64,000 nt of DNA from Cornus controversa (Eukaryota; Streptophyta; Magnoliopsida; Cornales; Cornaceae): assembly GCA_026545225.1 (NCBI GenBank), contig CM048850.1:26341797-26405796 (forward strand), read 5' to 3'. The stretch's first letter is position 1. Each line of letters begins with the position of its first letter. The translations under genes were made by a program, and so were the position numbers. The notes under the pieces were generated by a model. The model was not told where the DNA came from, made no database searches, and worked only from the letters and a program-made list of their open reading frames with translations. This document shows positions 1 to 11,837 of this stretch, one piece after another.

Positions 1-2009
1 AAGCACTCTAAAACACTCCAACTCACTTACACTCTTCCTCTTCTATATTTCTTGTGATCATTGACTATTGGAGGTTGGGATTGAAATTTTGGAGTATTGT
101 ATTGATTGTTGTTTGATTATTTGAGGATTTGATGATAGTTGTGCAAACAAATACCTTTCAATTTGGGGTTTTTCTTGGTGCACACCAAGTGTTTCATTAA
201 TTGACTCAATGGAACTTTTAACTCTATTTTTCTTCAACTTGCATCAATCCTCAATCTATCTTGTGTTACATAATCTACATCATTTTGGTTGATATTTGTA
301 ATTGATTTTGGATTGAAATTGGTGGAAGGGATTATCTTTGGAGGATTTGAGTTGATTTTGAAGTAATTGATCAAACAAGTTGTGCTCAATTTTTTTTAAA
401 TCTTGCTCTCCAAGTGTTTGACAGAGTTCCTCAATGGAGCTTGTGACCTTGTTTATGTCTCCATTCATTATGACTTTCATGATTAGGTTTAAAAGAGTTA
501 GATGAGTATTTTTGAAAGTGAAAAGGAATGTTGCTTTGAAAAGACTTTGGTTTGGAATCCTTATGTGATTTGGATGACATATTTCTATTTGGATGTTTAT
601 CTTTTACAATTAAATTTTTGTCATTATCATTGAGGTAAATACAATTGTTATGACTCAAGTAGTTGATGTTATTGATTAAGAGGTGGTATTCTTTTGCAAT
701 ATTTGAGGACAAATCTTGATAGATCATCAATAGAGGATAATGATTCGAGCCTTATGAGAACCCAATGTATCTTTGATAATGGACATCATTCATTCTCCTA
801 CATAACTAATGATAACTAGTTTTTAGGCTTTGATGTTTTGATGATTCAGACTAGTTCATCTGTTTGCTAGGTTTATGATTTAGACTTGGTTATTTTTTTA
901 TACTCATGGTGTCTTTGATTAGGTTGCATGTTGATCTTATGGATACCATATTTATGTTTGGATCATACTTTTGTGGACTTTAATGCAAATTTCAATAGAT
1001 GGAGTTACATGTTCAAGGATATCTTTTTGATAGATGATGATATATAGTTTGTGGAGCTCATGATGATAATGAGGATTAGGTCTTGATGATAGACTTAGTT
1101 ATGTTTTGCTAGACTTTGAATAGTTAACTCTATTTTGTCTAGGTTTGATGCTTGATCTTGTTATGTTTTAATTATTCCATCAACTGATATGTTTTGGATA
1201 TTTATTTGATCAGTGATGATGATTTTTGCTTCCTTATTGTCTTATTCTCTCTATGTGCTTCATGATTTATCTATTTATCTAAATCTCTTTGCTAGTTCTT
1301 TGTCAATTTGTTCCAAAAAGGGGGAGATGATATTGTTATATGTATAGGATGTGATATGAGGTTCTTTGACAAAGGGGGAGATATATTTATCAGATATTTT
1401 TTTTAAAGGGGAGATATATATGATTATATTTCTTTATTAAGCTTTTCACAGGTTGTGTTGTTTAAGAGATGTGCAGGTACAACAGGTTTTTATTATAATT
1501 ATCTTGAACATACAAGTGGAGCTTCTGATGATCAGTTCTATATTTCTATGTATTTTTGGGCAACATTGTAATCTAATTTATCCAATGGATTAGGTTATAA
1601 TTGTCTATGTGGTTTTGTCACAAAATTGCCAAAGGGGGAGATTGTGAGATATAAATTTGTAATTGGCATATTTCGGTGATCAAAACCTGATTGATCGAGT
1701 TGTAATTTTTGGATTATTCTTTGTATCGATCATCGATATCTTCGAGCTGACACTCAAGTGCATGGAAGCCGACAAATCAGTATGAACACCATAGAGTACA
1801 GGTAAGTATGGTGAGGACACTCTGCACTTTTTAGTTCCGAGTCTATTTTGAAAAACCAGGGTTTAAATGAAAATTTTAGGGTTTTTCAAAGTAGGACCGG
1901 TCCAACTTTTCTCGGCAGTTTAGTTTCTGCAGGTTTTCAAAAAGTCCCATCGGTCCTATTTATTTGGCACCTGTCCAACTTAGCCTGTTCCAAATAGGAA
2001 ATAGATTTT

Positions 2010-2012
<3 letters not shown>
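1..2012 (+). mobile_element. LTR-retrotransposon tail, possibly Sirevirus-like (fossil)
   Basis: No usable reading frame is seen on either strand. The plus strand carries at least three polypurine motifs of the form AAAGGGGGAGA or close to it (about 1316, 1371 and 1632). Multiple polypurine tracts of this type upstream of the 3' LTR are a known trait of plant Sireviruses (Ty1/copia). After the last one a TG at 1643 begins a plausible 3' LTR (TGTGAGATATAAATTTG), whose far end I cannot place; it may run into the TA microsatellite at 2013. The element is broken and old. The family call is inference from the tracts alone. Confidence 0.35.

Positions 2013-2055
<43 letters not shown>
2013..2055. 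repeat. (AT)n microsatellite
   Basis: A perfect AT dinucleotide run of 43 bp, followed by a short ACAC stretch. Confidence 0.95.
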
Positions 2056-2062
<7 letters not shown>

Positions 2063-3256
2063 GTATATGAATGTATGTGTGTGCTTTAATTAATTGTATG
2101 TTTTATCTTGTTGGATCGTACATTGCTAGCTGTTTTTGTAATATATGTCCAAATCAAGGATTGATAAGGCAATAAACAAGTGTTTCCCATGTCGATCGAT
2201 CACTACAATAGAGTGCCAAACTGGGTTGTAAATTTGTAATGAAGAGAGTTTGCTAACCAGATCGAATATCCAGCTTGTACGTATAGGTCTCTAAGAAGAT
2301 AAAAAGTATCCATGCCTAGATTTCAATCAAAATGAACTTTAATAATTAAATTGATATTTTGACTTTGCCATCATCTGCATATTTAAAAAAATACGTTCAC
2401 CAAAACACATAATGGTCACAACAGGTCTGATGAAAAATCAAGAAGCTTAGAATATATACTGCTTTTACAAAATTTTAATGAAGTTATTCCTATGTTTAAT
2501 CACCATTATGGAATTAAAACTTGGGAGGAAGAACGGAATTTCTAGATTATCTAACAATCGATGAAACATCACAAACTGCTAGATTTTACCTCATGATGTG
2601 GTTTATAAGAAACCCTCACTCAAGCACCAATAATTAGATCTTATTAAACAAAAGTAAAACCAATTGAAAATGAGAATGAAGAAGATTTTACAACCTCCAT
2701 CATCCTCCAATGCTCGTATTGTTGAACTTCATCACCGACTCTCTTTCTAGAAAGTTCCACCATCTACTCTCCATCTCTCTAGTATTCTCCTTCTCTCCAT
2801 ATATCTCTCTATCTCTAGAAAGTTCAAAAGATAAAGAGCCAACTTTGTAAGTCAGTGGCATAAATAAGGCTTTTCTAAGATCAACAAATACCCGAATTGA
2901 AAAAAAAGTAAAAATTTGAACAACGTGTTAGAGCATCTCCCACGACTTCGTTAAAAATCTTTCTCGCGAAGCAAAGTAATAAATCGTGGTCCAGTTGCCA
3001 AAAAATGGGTCTCACAAGAACCTTACCAATTAGCTTGACCGGATCTCACGAACCATCCAGTGATGCAAGTGTGTGGGCTCGCATTTGAAAAGAATTTTTT
3101 ATCAAAATCTTTTCGTGTTCTTTGCGCGAATGCATATCTTTCAACAAAATTCGTCTTCTGATAACCTAATTATTACTTTGTATTCCGTCAATTATATGTT
3201 CACGCATTTAGATATTTGATCTAATAAATCAAATATAAGTTAATATATATTTTAGA
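2056..3256. other. Non-coding AT-rich DNA, nothing recognised
   Basis: No open frame of note, no recognisable element ends and no RNA gene seen. Pyrimidine-rich CTCTCT stretches occur around 2760-2820. Confidence 0.5.
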
Positions 3257-4113
3257 AATCCATGTTTTCTATTGAGAATTTTATTAGCATGTTTGCCATA
3301 ATTCGAATCCGACTAGATCAGACTCTCTCTCTTGGTAAAATAATACACTAAAACTTCAAATATTTATAGCCTAACTTTGAGTAAATAGCTCTAAATTTCC
3401 TATTATATCCATCATTTGTCATTTTTTCTTCCATTGACCCATAAAAACCGATCCAAAGTCTCTGTTTAAATTTCCTATTATATCCATCATTTGTCATTTT
3501 TTCTTCCATTGACCCATAAAAACCGATCCAAAGTCTCTGTTTAAATTTCCTATTATATCCATCATTTGTCATTTTTTCTTCCATTGACCCATAAAAACCG
3601 ATCCAAAGTCTCTGTTTAAATTTCCTATTATATCCATCATTTGTCATTTTTTCTTCCATTGACCCATAAAAACCGATCCAAAGTCTCTGTTTAACATGGA
3701 GTTCCGCCCAAAGTCTATGCATGTTTCATGCAGAGATGTGGAAAAAGAAAGAAGAAAAACAAAAGAATAGATTAAGATTCATTAGCCAGGTTGTTCAATT
3801 ATTATATTACAACCTTTATTCTTTCCATGCTTTCACATTGTAATGGCAGTGATAACTACATTAATTACGATTCCTGTACGGTTATCTCAAAGTAAATAGA
3901 TTGACTCGATTTTTTTTTTTTTTATTCCTGTCCATTTGTTCTTTTTTGTCCATTGACCCATTAAAGACGATCTGAAGTCTTTGTTTAATAAAGAGTTCCG
4001 CTCGAGTCCACGCAGGCTTTTTGAAGACTTCTGGACAAAGAAAGAAGAAAAATTAAATAATAGATTCTTTAGCGAAGTTTATTCAATTATTATATTTCTT
4101 TTATCATCGCAGT
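3257..4113. repeat. Repeated module, copy 1 (interrupted by the hAT element)
   Basis: This segment recurs about 8-10 kb downstream. 3257-3410 matches 11668-11837, and 3430-3912 (plus a second, weaker unit at 3930-4090) matches 13425-13720 and 13866-13944. Shared landmarks are 'cattgaccca', 'gtctttgttta', 'gagttccgctcgaagtc' and 'ttgtaatggcagt'. The right edge at 4113 is the hAT target duplication. I do not recognise the family and it has no convincing coding frame. It could be a segmental duplication or two copies of an unclassified repeat. Confidence 0.7.
3393..3692. repeat. Perfect 4 x 75-bp tandem array
   Basis: Four units start at 3393, 3468, 3543 and 3618, each 75 bp, and appear identical by eye. 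Because 75 is a multiple of three, the minus strand reads through as a repeated 25-residue unit (an apparent frame at 3348-3722), but that frame looks like a by-product of the array. The related module downstream (about 13431-13510) carries only one unit, so the amplification is local and recent. Confidence 0.95.
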
Positions 4114-4125
4114 TAAGAGTGCACA

Positions 4126-4280
4126 AAGAACCGTCGGAACTGGAATCGGAACCGTTGGGAACCGTACCTGAACCGAACCGAACCGTCGCTACGGTTCCGA
4201 TTCCGGATCCATTTTTCAAGAACCGTTGACTACGGTTCCGGTTCCGGTTCCAGGTCCAGCAGAACCGAACCGGAACCGTG
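4126..4280. repeat. hAT left subterminal repeats
   Basis: A cluster of GAACCG and CGGTTCC motifs in both orientations, mirrored at the right end. In hAT elements such arrays are the known binding sites for the transposase BED finger; here that role is inferred. Confidence 0.85.
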
Positions 4281-4731
4281 AGATATATTATATATATAAT
4301 GTATTTAGTATTTACAAAATATAATATAACACAAAATTATATTTATACTGTATAGTCTGTATTTAGTATTTACGGTAATAGACTAATAGTTTACTTAAGT
4401 CAACCGAACCCTAAGTTGCCTCAGTTCTCACTTCTCTTCTCTTCTCACTTCTCATGCTCGCAATGGCGGAACTAGAGACCTTCGTCTCTCACAGTCACGG
4501 CCTCTCCTCACCTCACCTCTACTGCTCTACATCTCTTTCTCCCTCTCTGTCTCTGGTTATATACTATTACTTACATATCATCAAGAGTCCAAGACTAAAC
4601 TATTGCGATTCTCACTGAATCTCTCTCTCTACAAGACTACAACTCGATCTCGTTGTTGGATTTGCGATTCTCCGGCGTGGCTTTCAAGCTTCATCACGGA
4701 TTCACAAACTTCATCTTCTTCGTCTGTCAGG

Positions 4732-5531
4732 GTAAGTTCTGAACTCAATCTCTAATTTGTATCTCTTGAATCTGACTGCGATTATTGTTAAAGTGAGTTT
4801 CTTTGTAAATTTGGGGCTGAATCTATTGTTGCCATTTAAGAGTGTGTACCAACTATTGTTGTATCTCGTGAATCTGACTGCGATTTTTGGAAAATTACTT
4901 TTGTAGGTAATGACTTACTTGCCAATTAAACTTTGTTATATATAGTGAATATGAAAATTTAAATAGGCAATATTACTCTAACAACCATCAACACCAAACA
5001 CATATATTTCTGGTTAAGAAATTTGATGATGTCTATATCCATGATTTTTTTTATGGTTGAAAATTGAAATTAATGTTGGGAGGGAATAACTGTATTTTTG
5101 GTACGTACAAGTAAATTATATATATATTCAACTAAGAAATTTTATATAAAAAAGAAGCATAATTTGCATCAATATTCTAATTCTCTATGGTTTCTACTAC
5201 TTTACCTGACCCTTATAAAGGATTCTACCATTCACATGATGAATCACATTTGTGATACTGGAATTTTTTTTTGAAGGATTAGTATTTCTTAATTATTTCA
5301 GCTTCATCCTAATGTTCAGCTAGCTTATCCTAGCCAATATTCTTCCTGATCAATTTTTTGAATATTTTAGTACTGCTGCATATATAATTATATATATATC
5401 TATATGCTTCTGGTGGAACATTATTTAGCTAGGATGGATTTTTAATTTCAATGGCCATGCATGGTGAAGTTGTCAAGCCTTGGAGTGCTTGCTGAATCTT
5501 TTTTTTTTTGTGTATTTCTTGTTTATGTTAG
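4732..5531 (+). other. Probable 5' UTR intron of the hAT transposase gene
   Basis: A good donor (CAGG|GTAAGT, GT at 4732) and an acceptor (TTTATGTTAG, AG at 5530-5531) flank this 800-bp stretch, and the start ATG follows directly at 5532. Upstream (about 4430-4730) is a pyrimidine-rich, promoter- or leader-like region. Leader introns are common in plant hAT genes; transcript evidence is absent. Confidence 0.6.
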
Positions 5532-7672
5532 ATGTCAAGTGGTATGGGAGATCCTGATAAGCTTACTCAAGAAACCATTGGTATTTCTCCCACTGAAGAG
5601 GTAATTCGAACTCCTCCTAAGAAAAAAGGTCGTCAGTCTGCTATGTGGGATCATTTTACCAAAATTTTGAATGCGGATGGGAAAGAAAATGGTGCTAGAT
5701 GTAACTATTGTAGTTCAGTCTTTAAGTGGGTTAGTGTGAATGGAACTAGTGCTTTGAAAAAACATAATTCACATTGTCCTAGGAACCCCAATAATACCAA
5801 AGACAATAGACAAAAGACTTTATCATTTCAATCAGGGATACAAAATGAGGGTAGTAATCTAAATGTTTGGAGTTTTGACCAAGAAATATGTAGACAAACC
5901 CATACCAGAATGACCATTATAGATGAGTTGCCATTTAACCATGTAGATAAAGAAGGTTTTAGTCACTTTTGTAGCGTATTGCAACCCAATTTCAAACTTG
6001 TGTCACGTACTACAGTGGCAAGGGATTGTTTGGCCTTGTATGCAACTGAGAAAAAAAATTGAAGGCTTGCTTAGTGAAACCAAACCAAAGACTTTGTCTC
6101 ACTACAGATTCATGGACCTCACTGCAAAACCTATCTTATATGTGCCTTACAGCTCATTTTATTGATATTGACTGGAAATTGCATAAAAGAGTTCTAAACT
6201 TTTGTGTGATATCTAGTCACAAAGATGAGGCAATTGGTCGAGCGGTGGAGGATTATTTGAAGAAATGGGGTACAGAGAAACTAGGCACTCTTACTGTTGA
6301 TAATGCAAGTTCCAATGATGTTGTTGTTGCATATTTAAAGAGAATGCTTTTTAGGAAGAGTGACTCTTTCATGTTAGGCAGTGAGTTTTTTCATGTGAGG
6401 TGTTGTGCACATATTCTCAATTTAATTGTGAAAGATGGGTTAGCTGAAATAAAAAATTCATTGAGTCGAATTCGTGGGGCGGTGAAGTTCATTAAGAGTT
6501 CTCCACAAAGAGAACAAACTTTCAAGGAATGTGCAGCTAGAGAGGAGATAAAAAGTAAAAGTTTTTTGTGCCTTGATGTTCCAACTAGGTGGAACTCCAC
6601 ATATCTCATGCTAGTTTCCGCATTAAGGTTTCAGAAAGCATTTGAGAGATTTGGATTTGAAGAGTCACATTTCGCCTTAGAACTTCAAAATGGACCTCCT
6701 ATTGCTAGTGATTGGGATGATGCTCGGGTTTTTACTAAATTTTTGCAAAAATTCTATGATGCCACAGTTCGCTTGTCTGGTTCTTTATATGTCACTTCTA
6801 ATATGTACTTCCATGAAGTTAGTGGCATTGAAACTAGTTTGGTTGAATTGTCAAAAAGTTTGGATCCTTCTTTATGCGCCATGGCAAAAAAAATGAAGAC
6901 CAAGTTTGATAAGTATTGGGGAAATATTGAAAAGTTGAATATAATTGTATTCATTGCCATTGTGTTAGATCCTCATTGTAAATTGAAATATTTGAAATTT
7001 TGTTTCTCCAAACTTTATGAACCGGCCCTTACAAGTGAGCTAATGAAAAAGATAACAGAGATAATGAGTCGTCTTTATGATGAGTATCAAAAGCGTGAGT
7101 TGGTCACTTCATCTCAAACTCAAACTCAAACTCAAACCCTTAATGAGATGACGGAGGTTGACGAACAAGGTATTGCAAGTGATCTCATAGCATTATCAGA
7201 TTTTGAAAAGCACTTGGAACAAGAAGAAAGTGATGAAGGCAAGTCGGAAGTGGACAAATACTTGGAGGAATCTTGTGAAAAAAATAGTCCAAAGTTTGAC
7301 ATTTTGAATTGGTGGAAGGTGAATAGTCCGAGGTATACAATTCTTTCTCAAATTGCACAGGATGTTTTAGCTATTCCCGTCTCTACTGTTGCTTCCGAGT
7401 CCACTTTTAGTACGGGAGGTCATGTTCTTGATCAATTTCGTAGTTCACTTGGCCCTAAAGTTGTGGAATGCTTAATTTGTACACAAGATTGGTTGTGTGT
7501 TGCACCACTCCCAATGCATGTGGAAGAAACTATGGCTGAAATTGAAGCACTTGAATCAGGTGATATTAAATTTTTATATAATTTACTTTTAAATTATTTT
7601 GTTTTCCTTGATTTTGGCCCCAACTATGTTTTTTGCAGAAGTAAGTCAAATAACTATTGTTTGAGGGAATGA
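5532..7672 (+). pseudogene. hAT transposase (BED zinc finger, RNase H-like core, hATC dimerisation), frame-shifted once
   Basis: The first frame (5532-6062, 176 residues) holds a BED zinc finger at residues about 36-85 with C57, C60, H78 and C82. The second frame (6059-7672) holds the RNase H-like core with LCLTTDSW (catalytic D17 of that frame), LTVDNASSND (second D), CAHILNLIVKDGL and DVPTRWNSTY, then the C-terminal hATC domain with NWWKVNSPRYTILSQ and STVASESTFSTGG. The two frames are offset by one base at an A8 tract (6051-6058); a ninth A would put them in one frame, so this is a one-base loss, a sequencing undercount, or slippage. Near the 3' end a donor (CAG|GTGATA, GT at 7559-7560) and an acceptor (TTTTTTGCAG, AG at 7638-7639) suggest a short last intron, giving a C-terminus ending in EVSQITIV. 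The enzyme would cut and paste the surrounding element. Confidence 0.9.
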
Positions 7673-8082
7673 GAGATCAATGATGGTGAAGACATAATTA
7701 CTAATTGGGTTGGTATAAGAAACTTTAAAGTTTTGTTTGTATTTAAAATCTAATGAATTAATTTAAGTTCAATTGTTTATGTTTTATAACTTGACCAATT
7801 GTTGTTCTCATGTTGTTGTGGTGGTTCTACAGTTTGTGGAAGTGTTGATGCTGTGAAGTGTGGACCTGTGGCTAGGGACATGTGGTGTTGCTATGTTTTT
7901 TTTCCATGTTATTAGACAATTCATATGTTATTATTGTTATTTTTTTATTTGGTAATTCAGTTGTTTTGTACTTTATTTAGTTTGTTGCTTTTAATTTTAT
8001 GTTAATTTGGAAATTCATTAGTTGTTTTGTAATTCGGTTGTTTTGTAAAATTATGGTAACTAGTTAGCTTGCTATTTGATTA

Positions 8083-8275
8083 GGTGTTTTACATAATTAC
8101 ATTAGTCAAATTTTGGTGTATTTGATTAGGTGTATAATGTGTATTACATTGATTAGGTGTATAATGTGTATTACATTGATTAGGTGTATTACATAATTAC
8201 ATTAGTCAAATTTAGGTGTATTTGATTAGGTGTATAATGTGTATTACATTGATTAGGTGTATTTGATCAAGTTTA
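8083..8275. repeat. Minisatellite inside the hAT element
   Basis: Degenerate tandem units built on GATTAGGTGTATAATGTGTATTACATT, with an alternate unit containing CATAATTACATTAGTCAAATTT. It lies in the 3' non-coding part of the element. Confidence 0.8.
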
Positions 8276-8311
8276 TGTCACATTATGGTTTTACTGAACT
8301 TGGTTTACTAA

Positions 8312-9510
8312 GGGCCCGTTTGGTAACTGTTTATGTTTAGTGTTTATTGTTTATCAAAACAAATTTTTACGATAAACATTTTTGATAATTTTTGTTTTGT
8401 TTATAAATTGTCAAAATGTTTTTAAAACAACACTATACCTAAGCCTTCAAATCATAAACACCAAAATGATGTTTATTGTTTATGTTTATTAAAAAAAAAA
8501 TTTCTTTTTTTATCTAAAATGGTGATTATATTATTTTAATTAAAAATTGAAACTAAAAGTGAGAAAATGAAAAGAAAAAAAAATTATAAAAAGCTATTGT
8601 TTGATACAACGATAAAAATATTAGAATTATCAAGTGTGGACAGAATTAAAGAGCATCAATTGCCTTGAGAAAAAAATATTTGGTGTAATATGAATAATTA
8701 CTAATATACTTGATAATAAGAAATAGTTACTTAGGGGCACCTATGCTAAAAAAAAAAAAACCTTATTCAAAGAAAAAACAAAGAAGTCTCAACCATCTTC
8801 TTGTCAAAGAAATAAGAATGGTACTCTTTCTACCATTATGTTAATACAGAGATGGATTCAAAATAAATATTTTTTTGGTATAGAACACTCATGTCGATAA
8901 AATGATTATATATTTATAATAACATTTTGTTATGTAAAAAATTTTAAACAATGAAGTTATTATAATTATTATAAAGTTAAATACAACTCCTATAATAACC
9001 GAATTGAACCGAACTCATTTATTCCGGTTTCAAAATTAAAGAACCGTTGAGAATGGTTCTGGTTCCGGTTCTCCCAATAATTGTAAAAAATCGAATTGTG
9101 TGTATCTCCTTACTTGTTAGGGCCTTCTGGGTTGTGAGTCATTCTACTTTTACAGTTGTGGGTCATTCTATTCTACTTTTACAGTATCATTTGTTGTGTA
9201 GATATATATATAACCCAATATTATTTATTTCTTTTTTATGCATATTTCTTGCTCTGTTATTGCTGTATATATTTGTTGTAGCCTAAACTTGACTTTTTAT
9301 GCAATTTATTGTGTTGATTTTAAATAATAAAAAAAATAGTTTAAAATTAACAAACATATTTTTCTGTTTATGATTTTTAAAATATATCAAACGTTTTTTC
9401 GTTATCAAACAACACTCATGTTTATGAATAAACAAAAGCGTAACATAAATACTATTTATATAAACACATAAACAATAAACACTAAACATAAACGGTTACC
9501 AAACGAGCCA
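8312..9510. mobile_element. Tourist/PIF-Harbinger-like non-autonomous element nested in the hAT
   Basis: The left end is GGGCCCGTTTGG and the reverse complement of the right end is TGGCTCGTTTGG. A TAA duplication lies at 8309-8311 and 9511-9513. Beyond the tips, both arms carry GTTTATGTTTAGTGTTTATTGTTTAT. A 3-bp TWA duplication and GTTTGG-type ends fit PIF/Harbinger. The interior (about 8990-9085) contains GAACCG and GGTTCCGG motifs like the host hAT subterminal repeats, so a further nested or captured hAT piece is likely. No transposase frame is seen. Confidence 0.7.
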
Positions 9511-9594
9511 TAAATTTAGGTTAAAGAAATGCAGTAGAAAAGCAAATGAGTTGTTTTAATTTTTAAGTTAATAAATATTCACTTTATTTGAATT

Positions 9595-9727
9595 TTAATA
9601 AGTATCCCACGGTTCATTGAGGTTCGGTTCCTCTTTCCAACGGTTCCGGTTCCGGTTCTAAAAATTAGGAACCGTTGGTTCCGGTTCCGGTTCTGCCAGG
9701 AACCGTAGGGAACCGAACCGTGTGCAC
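9595..9727. repeat. hAT right subterminal repeats
   Basis: Mirror image of the left array: repeated GGTTCCGGTTCC and GAACCG motifs, ending in CCGTGTGCACCCCTA at the right tip. Confidence 0.85.
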
Positions 9728-9740
9728 CCCTAATCGCAGT

Positions 9741-10989
9741 GGGACTGAATTCAGATTCGTGTGCAGTCACCTTGAAGTACAAGGATTGATTTTATTATTA
9801 TAAAACCACAAAATCCATAAACACGTCAAGACTTAAACCATGATATGCTTATGGTTAAACCTTTAATAACTTTTTGGTACGAAAACAGATTGTCAGCACG
9901 CCACAAGTATGCAGCAGTGATATTTCAGTAATTATTAAAAATTCTGAGATTGATCATGCATGAAACACATCATGGTCGCCGTAGCAGGAAACCTCATGGA
10001 TGAACAGCACTAATGGGTGCGCCCCAAGTCGTGCGCGTGACAGGTATGCCACGTGCATGTGGGGGCCATAGGTGGGCAAACTTGCCCTTAGACAAGGTAA
10101 TGGATATAGATAAATGCAGTGGGCTCGTTTATGACTCATAAGTCCGTGTGCGCGCATGCATAGGCTCGAAAATACTTTATGGGCATGGCACCAACATGAC
10201 CCAACAGACTAAGTCATTGGATAGACTTGGTTAAGACAGATGAGCTTCAGTCCACAATAAAAGGGAATGTAAGATATGGCTTGACATTGGGCTAGGCCTC
10301 CACCGAGTTAGTCTCAAATATTACAGACGGACATGGATTTGGACATGGGCATGGGTTAAATCATGGGCACATGACCCAGCTTGACTTGACACATGGCATT
10401 CAATGGGCTAGGCAACAAGTGGTTCTTAGCATCTCTCCCACTAAAGCTAATATTGTGGGAACTGGGGAAGTGCATGGCATATATATGTTCAACAATATAT
10501 ATAGACAAGATGTGGTTAATATATCTTCTACATGTGTTATTTTGGGGGAGTCATAACAAGTGGTATGCAATCTCCTTTAACATGTGGCGCGATTATATAT
10601 GGTCCAACATTGTCCTAGCAATTGGTGTCACAATTTTAACGGATGAGATTGTCCTCCACTAAGTTAGTGAGCTAAAATAGTGGGATGTATAAGCATTTTG
10701 TGAGGGTCTATATTAACCACATTTGGTGGTTTACATAAGTATATGGAGAGTTGCCTTGTAAGCTTGTGCAGAACATCATTGAGAATTTCTTTGTAACTAT
10801 TATTATTTTATAATGAAAGGCTGGAGGGCTAAACCTTCTATAAAGTCGCGTGTTCACTGTACTTTGTACCTTTATTATATACAGTGTATGTACATTTGGA
10901 TGAGACTTAGTGCGCAATCAAGTGCCATCACAGCAGTGAAATTTTGGTGATTAATTGAACCTTGTGACATCGTTTATTGTTGACTTTTA
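9741..10989. other. No gene recognised; locally GC-richer DNA
   Basis: 10010-10160 is noticeably richer in G and C than its surroundings (cacgtgcatg, gtgcgcgc), but the short frames there lack recognisable domains. 10400-10900 has a leader-like texture ending in 'ataatgaaag' near 10815, which might be an LTR remnant; I could not find matching ends. Confidence 0.4.
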
Positions 10990-11391
10990 GTTATTGTTTG
11001 AATTCAAGGATTTGGAAGGATAAGGAGAGAAAAGAAAGGAGAGAATATTGAGTTAAATAATATTTTCATAATTTTGAAACTGTCCTTAATAATTAAAAAG
11101 AGAAAATTATTATTTCACCAATGTCCCATTAAATAAAAGGGTATGATAGTAATTTGATATTATCATTTCTTTTCTTTTCTCTCCCTGTCTTATTCAAACA
11201 AGAATATTATCATTTCTTTTCTTTTCTCTTCCTGTCTTATTCAAACAAGAATATTATCTTTTCTTTTATTTTCTCTCATGTTTATTCAAACATAAATAGA
11301 GATTATTATTGTCCTCTCCTTTTTTTTCTTCTCTCTTATAACTAAAGTTATCTTCTCATTTTTTTTCTCTCTTTTCTATCCAAACAGAGCC
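10990..11391. mobile_element. Tourist-like MITE
   Basis: The right end reads ATCCAAACAGAGCC (reverse complement GGCTCTGTTTGGAT) and the left end GTTATTGTTTGAAT, with TTA at 10987-10989 and 11392-11394. The body is full of AAGGAGAGAAAAGAAAGG and its complement, as in the MITEs at 22527 and 25047. A local direct repeat of about 60 bp (units with CTGTCTTATTCAAACAAGAA) lies at 11155-11275. Confidence 0.55.
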
Positions 11392-11667
11392 TTAGATCTC
11401 TCAATTTATACGTCTATGAATAAAATGATAATATTTGTTTGGACAATGCTTGTCTGTGGCCATATAAGCAAGAGTTCCTGTTAACATGTGGGCTAATCAA
11501 AACTAAATACATCTTTAAAACTTTTAAAAAAAAAAAACATCATCGTTTTTCTTAGAGAGATTTTACCTATTCTCTGCATAACTATTAGCTCTTCTTTCTA
11601 ACTTTTCTTCCTAAATTATAAATTGCACCAAATAAAGGAGACAAATTATGATTGACAAATTATAAGA

Positions 11668-11837
11668 AATCCATATTTCCTATTGAGAAAAACTATTAGC
11701 ATATTTGCCATAATTCCAATCCAACAAGATCAGACTCTCTCTCTCTTAGTAAAATAATACACTAAAACTCCAAATATTTATGGCATAGCTATGAGGAAAT
11801 AGCTCAAAATCTCCTATTATATCGATCATTTGGCATG
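11668..11837. repeat. Repeated module, copy 2, left part
   Basis: Matches 3257-3410 almost throughout (shared: TTGCCATAATTC, GATCAGACTCTCTCTCTC, AAAATAATACACTAAAAC). The match stops near 11837, where copy 1 continues into the 75-bp array. Confidence 0.75.

Larger units (their letters stand above)
4114..9732 (+). mobile_element. hAT superfamily DNA transposon, nearly complete, 5.6 kb
   Basis: The ends are exact. An 8-bp target duplication ATCGCAGT lies at 4106-4113 and 9733-9740. The left end reads TAAGAGTGCACA; the reverse complement of the right end reads TAGGGGTGCACA. Both ends carry many copies of GGTTCCGGTTCC/GAACCG, the subterminal repeats typical of hAT elements. Inside lies one transposase gene on the plus strand with BED finger and hATC regions. 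A Tourist-like element (8312-9510) and a 28-50 bp minisatellite (about 8083-8275) sit between the gene and the right end, so the ancestral element was shorter, about 4.4 kb. An 8-bp duplication is diagnostic for hAT. Confidence 0.95.

Noticed and set aside
280-730. Two minus-strand frames near the left edge (66 and 99 codons)
   Set aside because: Composition biased to N, K and S, no domain; the plus strand carries polypurine tracts that better explain the region as a retroelement tail.
3290-3320. tRNA-like TTCGAATCC at about 3302
   Set aside because: No acceptor stem, anticodon arm or polymerase III A/B box pair around it; it is part of the repeated module.
3348-3722. 124-codon minus-strand frame with a 25-residue repeat
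   Set aside because: It arises because the DNA array has a 75-bp period; no family resemblance, and the non-amplified sister copy has no matching frame.
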